A stretch of DNA of 64,000 bases, taken from contig CM065300.1 in NCBI GenBank assembly GCA_032871835.1, forward strand, positions 110,109,088 to 110,173,087, read 5' to 3'. Positions within the stretch are counted from its first letter, which is position 1. Each line of letters opens with the position of its first letter. The position numbers were made by a program, and so were the translations under genes. This document shows positions 59,289 to 64,000 of this stretch, piece by piece. Source of the DNA: Dipteronia dyeriana. Lineage: Eukaryota; Streptophyta; Magnoliopsida; Sapindales; Sapindaceae. Under the pieces are notes generated by a model. That model was given only the letters and a program-made list of their open reading frames with translations. It ran no database searches and was not told where the DNA came from.

Positions 59289-60969
59289 TAGTTGTCTTAT
59301 GTTAATGATGATTTAAGCTTCAAAGAAGATATGACAACTATTAAAGCAAGTTCAAGTCTTCAAAGTGAAATATGCTTTATTGTTCGACAAAGGTATATTT
59401 AAGACCTCATTTCTCTTACAAGGCTAAAGCGCACACACACATTGCATCCATATGTGTCCTTGCATCGTTGTGCTTATGTTGTATAACACATTCACACACT
59501 TGATATTGAATGCTTATGCATTAGTGCTAAATTGACAAGCTTTGTAAATTGCATGTTCTAAGACTTTGTCTGGAAATAGCATTCTTGTGTGTTATGTATT
59601 TGTATGTTTATGTAACATGACCTTGGACTTGAATTTGGTATTACATTGTTCCTTACTGAGTTTTGGTCATTTTGGTTACTCATACATTTGATTTCGAGTT
59701 CCGAGTCAAGAGTTATGAAATATCCGGTCACTTTACATGCTTTATCTTCGTCTTTGTGTATTGAGTGGAATTCATAATTTCTGGTCAAATTTTTATAGTC
59801 CTCCATGTGCATAAGAGAATCCCGGTTTATAATCTGCAAGCAGATTGAAATTCAAAGTTTGGAGGCTGGAGAACAGTCGAAAAACGTGGAAGAGCACAAG
59901 GGAGGAAGCCGGCTGCCAAACGGCCACCAAACGTCCATCCCGAGATGGCGCGTGGCCATCTCAGGGAGGAACCCTTCCTATCCCCAGGATACCCATGCAC
60001 CATCTTAGGGTGGGATGTGGCTTGGGGGCAATTTGGTCATTTCACTCTCTTCTCTTCCCTCTCTTTTAAATACTCATTCCCTTTCTCATTTCATTCTAAC
60101 AAGACAATTTGAAATTATTGTGCAGAAATTTTCTTGCAATTTTTCTCACCTTCTAAACTCGATATCTTTTTCATTTAAACTCCAATACAAGTGATTCTAA
60201 TTGGAGATTGTTCTTCCTTCAATCCTCTATCATCTTCAAGAGGGTTTGAAATGTTTTGATCACGTGTTTTTATGGCTCTGCACCCAAAAATGGGACTACA
60301 TATTATTTCTTAAGGTATTGAATTTCATCTTGAGTTTTGTTCTTAAATGTTTTCAATCACCTTGGGTTTTCTTCTTCAATACATGTATGTATATTGTATA
60401 AAGTTCAATTAGAGTTTTAGACTCTTTTGAAGCTAGATTGAATTTGATTGAAATCTTACATGTTGAGTTAGGTTGTGATTTTGTCTATGTTTTCACATGT
60501 TTGGGATTGTATTATGCTAGGTTTCTATCTAGGACTATTTTGTGATCTTAAATTAATTGATTGTTATAGAAATAGTCCATACATGTATTAGGTACATTTG
60601 ATTGAAGATATTTTGGAATAACACATTTGATTGAGTTCTTAGAGCTATTTTGACTTTAATTGAATATTGTAAATAAAATATGATGTAGGTTTTTGCTAGA
60701 AATTTGATTGACATTATCATATGATTCTAGCATGCTTTTGTGTATGTTACTAAAACATTGAAAGTGTACTAAGTGTTCATGCTTTGATTCAAGTTTTAGT
60801 TTCGTGAATGATTCTAGATATTTAATCTGTTTGTAGTGTTTTCACATGTTCTATCATTATCATTCATGTATAGTAACTAGACTACATTTTGCTTTGTGAA
60901 TGTTCTTCTTGCATATGTCTAGTTCCCATAGGATGTGCTGATCATCATATTCTATGTTGTGTGCTTGTT
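59289..60969 (+). mobile_element. LTR-D, continuation
   Basis: Continues the LTR from 56616, holds the paired palindrome at 59942-60007 and a TATA-like TTTTAAATACTC at about 60064, and runs to about 60969. There it is cut by the Athila-like element before reaching its own end. Compared with the inverted LTR-D at 20145-22854, about 1 kb of LTR is still missing and should lie to the right of the Athila insertion. Confidence 0.8.
59942..60007 (+). promoter_or_regulatory. Paired palindrome upstream of LTR TATA region (LTR-D)
   Basis: A first arm GAGATGGC...GGCCATCTC and a weaker second arm, about 55 bases upstream of the TATA-like box. This is the only copy in + orientation. Confidence 0.55.
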
Positions 60970-62342
60970 TGTTGATCGGTCATTTTTTGTATATGTTTTT
61001 AATCCCCATTCCTCCGATCAATTGCTTGTTTCTTGAGCATTTTTAGGTATTTAATTTGTGTGATTGAGCATGTTTCAGGACATTGGACTTTAATGTTGTG
61101 TTTGGAAGATTTGAAGCAAAGAAGGACAATTTTGTCAATTACCGTTGCGAAAGTCACTACCCAAGCAAAGCCTCCACCGCAGTCTAAAGAGTGGAGAATC
61201 ACAGACGAGACACCTTACATATCCACGGTCTGTACCGCTACCCATGTCGTGCCTCCAGAGCGATCTACACCGTGGAACTTCACAGAGAGCACTTCGTTTT
61301 ATGCACCGCGGTCTGAGCAAGTTGTCTCTGCCACGGTCTAGGGAGCGGCCGTGCGTATTCCTTGTTGTCTTGGGAATTCTGAACCCTATTTTAAAGAGAA
61401 CCTATATATACATAGTTATCGGTTTTTCCAAGGAGAAGCAGCGAATATCACCTCTCAATATCTTTCAAAACACATAACAATTCTTTCATTCATCGTTGCG
61501 CATTCGAAGATTCGAAGACGAAGTAGAATTCATCTTTGAAGATTTAAAGAATTCGTTTGAGGCCTCAATGGGTTTTATCATTTCTTTCTCTTCTCTTTCT
61601 ATTTTCGCCGTATGTAAATAATTTCATATTGGGGAATCAATGTGAACCCCTATAAATGCTCTTTGTTAGAATTGACTATATTTAACAAAATTAAGTTTTG
61701 ATTCATTCAGTTCATCCTATGTCTTTATTCTTTATTATTGTTAATGCATGATCATACGTTGGTATGAATTTAGGGTTTTGATAAATTAATGATTAAGGTT
61801 GGAGTATTGATCTATACGTAATCTTAATTTATATTCAATTGAATCGATAAAACTGATCTTAGCATTGATCTATGCAAGTAGGTTTTGGTTCATTGTTTTT
61901 GCACTTAATTGGTTCTCGATTGTAGTTTGCGCCATTGATCTATGGGTAAATTGTAATTGAGAACACTTGATTCATCCTAGGATCATACGGTAATAATCAT
62001 ACTTAAGATAAGAACAAACCCTTAAATTAATTAATATCTTTCACAGTCAATTCTAAACATTGAGTAAACATAGTAGGGGAGCAGTGATGACCTAGTGCTT
62101 TCTGACCTTTGATCACAACCAAATCTTTTCAATTGCTTTCTTAGTTTTAGTTTAAATTAGTTTTATCTTTAAATCAAACTCAACAATCTTCTTGTTACTT
62201 TAATTAAGCTTTAATTAGAATTAGTTTTAATCGATAAATCTCTACTCCTCGTGGGAACGATCCTTACTTGCCGCTGTACAATATCTTCATGATTCGTGCA
62301 CTTACAGGTATTGTTTTTTTAATACGATTTTTCAAGCAATCA
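60970..62342 (+). mobile_element. 5' LTR of the Athila-like element
   Basis: About 1.37 kb from TGTTGATCGG to about CAATCA. A GC-richer 5' part (61087-61350) has open frames on both strands that show no protein-family features and are not annotated as genes. Confidence 0.65.
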
Positions 62343-62345
62343 AGT

Positions 62346-62367
62346 TTTTTGCCCCGCTGCCGAGGAT
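62346..62367 (+). promoter_or_regulatory. Diverged primer-binding site, tRNA-Asp type
   Basis: TTGCCCCGCTGCCGAGGA matches the known Athila primer site (complement of the tRNA-Asp 3' end) at 14 of 18 positions. Its place directly after the LTR supports the call. Confidence 0.65.
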
Positions 62368-62564
62368 TGGTTGAATTTATTGGTTAATTCTAGCTTTAGT
62401 TTTAGTTAATAGATTTAATTAGTTAGGTAGTAGAGTTATTAATTTTAGATTTTTATTTATTGTTTTATTTGATTTTATTTTCAAAGTTTTCTGTGTCTGC
62501 CTTTTGTTTCAGGTTTCAATGGTGAGTGCAAGGTATAAGATCACTGTAAGGAGATTTACTGCCG

Positions 62565-64000
62565 TTGAATGACAACATTGATCGTATTGGACAAATAACA
62601 ATGGGAGACGATGGAAATCGCAACATCCAAGAGGTTCCGGATCCACCAGCTATACCTATCAAGACCATGAAGGATTACAAAAGGCCTATAGTTGATAATC
62701 ATCCTCTATGCATTGCACTGGATGATGCAGCTAGAAACTATGAGTTGAAAAGTTTCCATTACAATCTGTTGCCTGATTTCTATGGATTCTGAATGAAGAT
62801 GTGCTTAAATTCCTCAGAGAATTCTATGCAACAATTCAAGCTTTTCCAAACACCAGGGTGACAGAAAACCGGCTACGTATGAGATGTATTCCACATGCTC
62901 TCAAGGAAAAGACGAAGACATGGCTTTTGACTTTGCCTCCAGCTTCAATGACAACATGGGAAGAGGTGGTAGATAGACTCACTGATTAGTTTTATTCTCC
63001 TCAGAAGACCAGTGAGATCGGGTCCAAGATTATAAATTTCTTTCAAGGGGACCAAGAGTCACTCTATGTTGCATGGGAGCGTTACACGATTCTTCTGTTT
63101 GATTGTCCTCAGCATGGATATCAAATGCACCAACTCTGACTATGGTTTTATGATAGACTAAATGAAGTTTCAACTATCTTATTGAATAATGCATGTGGAG
63201 GATCCATGATTGACAAGACTCCAGAAGAATTGCAAACTATCTTCGTAAAACTTGCTAGAAATTCCCGAGAGAAGAACTCTAGGAGAAGAAAGGGAGTTAA
63301 TGAAATAGATACTAGTGTCCGGAACTCAATGAAAATGTCACAAACGTAGAAAACTATGGAAGTAATTGTCAATCCTGTGGGACAACTGAGAGAAGAACAA
63401 CGCAAGGGATATGAGCAACCAGGGTTTGGTGCGGAATCGTTTCAAGCAAGAGTTCATGGACCCAATGATGAGGAAGAAGTACAAGCTATGAATAATTTCA
63501 ACTCTCGACCTCGGAATGACCCTTTTGCAAACACATACAATCTAGGGTGGAGAAATCATCCAAACTTCTCTTAGGAGAGATAATCAAGGCCCCAGGAACC
63601 AGTGGGGAAATAACAATTATGGTCAGAGACAATATAATACTGGTACCCAACAGAATCCTGTATCTCAACCCACAAATCTATCATTGGAAGATACAATGAA
63701 GCAATTTATACAAACTATGGACCAGAGGATGAATCAGCATGATAAAAGATTTCAAGACATTGATGTGAGATTGTAAAATTTTGATGCTTCATTAAGAAAG
63801 ATAGAAACACAAATTGGGCAACTAGCCGAAGCAAGGCAAATGAGTGAACCAGGAAAATTTCCAAGCCATACTGAACAAGCAAAGGCTATGACAGTTGTCT
63901 GGAATGGTAAGGAACTGATAAATAATAGACTTGATGAACTTTCTAATGAATTTTCTAATGTTTCAGATCCTTCAAGAGAAAATATGTCACTAGAAAAAAG
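62565..64000 (+). pseudogene. Athila-like gag, broken and incomplete at the window edge
   Basis: Retrotransposon Gag of the gypsy/Athila type. The N-terminal part is at 62565-62790. The Gag core in the next frame (62790-63300) has TWLLTLPPASMTTWEE, ESLYVAWERY and KTPEELQTIFVKLARN. Gln/Asn-rich sequence follows, then a further region ending IGQLAEARQMS (about 63815), characteristic before the protease. It is interrupted by a shift near 62790 and stops at 62987, 63139, 63348, 63572 and 63774. The start is uncertain; an upstream ATG at 62519 is followed by an early stop. Protease and beyond lie outside the window. Confidence 0.82.

Larger units (their letters stand above)
60970..64000 (+). mobile_element. 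Athila-like Ty3/gypsy element, 5' part
   Basis: LTR (about 60970-62342), a diverged tRNA-Asp-type primer site and a broken gag, running off the right end of the window. The LTR's downstream half contains GTGGGAACGATCCTTACTTGC (near 62251), familiar from plant Athila/Tat elements. It is inserted into LTR-D. The left boundary is placed where LTR-D similarity stops, at TGTTGATCGG, and could be off by a base or two. Confidence 0.8.

Noticed and set aside
61033..61477. Overlapping open frames of 60-110 codons on both strands
   Set aside because: They lie within the Athila-like LTR, show no protein-family motif, and overlap on both strands in a GC-richer patch.
1..64000. tRNA, rRNA or other structured RNA genes
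   Set aside because: Reading through the window I saw none; the tRNA-like strings are short primer-binding sites. A covariance-model search was not possible here.

Overview
This window is plant nuclear DNA made almost entirely of transposable elements. The sequence is AT-rich, the LTR elements carry primer-binding sites of the initiator-tRNA-Met type used by plant Ty1/copia elements, and SIRE-type copia, Athila-type gypsy, hAT, CACTA and LINE remnants are all present. This suggests a repeat-dense, heterochromatin-like stretch of an angiosperm genome. I saw no host gene, rRNA, tRNA or CRISPR array. The species cannot be told from the sequence. Labels used below: A, B and G are three SIRE-type copia families; LTR-C, LTR-D/F and LTR-E are related long LTR types (D/F belongs to G); R1 and R2 are two copies of a second copia family.

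Left edge (1-1771, + strand): a collapsed A-element end lies in an LTR-E fragment, which lies in an LTR-D fragment. 1772-2309 is unassigned.

Cluster I (2310-31104, mainly - strand): an outer G element is bounded by a closely matching LTR pair and by AAATC on both sides. It contains a hAT element in its 3' LTR (3621-7430), a non-autonomous CACTA element in a gag frame (9476-18947) that itself carries copia R1 and a LINE scrap, a G-type 5' LTR with gag, an inverted LTR-B/gag-B segment, and an LTR-E insertion (26304-28912).

Cluster II (31172-60969, + strand): LTR-B is interrupted by a single LTR-A with perfect CTAGG duplications. Then come gag-B with an LTR-C derivative inside it, an abrupt join into gag-A and pol-A (split by copia R2 at 40829-49620), the 3' LTR-A, and a second copy of the LTR-B tail, primer site and gag-B. 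That gag-B runs into an LTR-D interrupted by an LTR-E. Shared nonsense codons in the two gag-B copies show that this block was duplicated as DNA after it had decayed.

Right edge (60970-64000): the 5' LTR, primer site and broken gag of an Athila-like Ty3/gypsy element that runs off the window.

Every gag-pol or transposase seen is broken. The best-preserved reading frame is a 507-codon RT/RNase H segment of element A (50109-51632). The main interest is the layered history, the DNA-level rearrangements that can be read from junctions, and conserved structured modules in LTR promoters and in the R-element leader. I found no convincing new multi-gene system.
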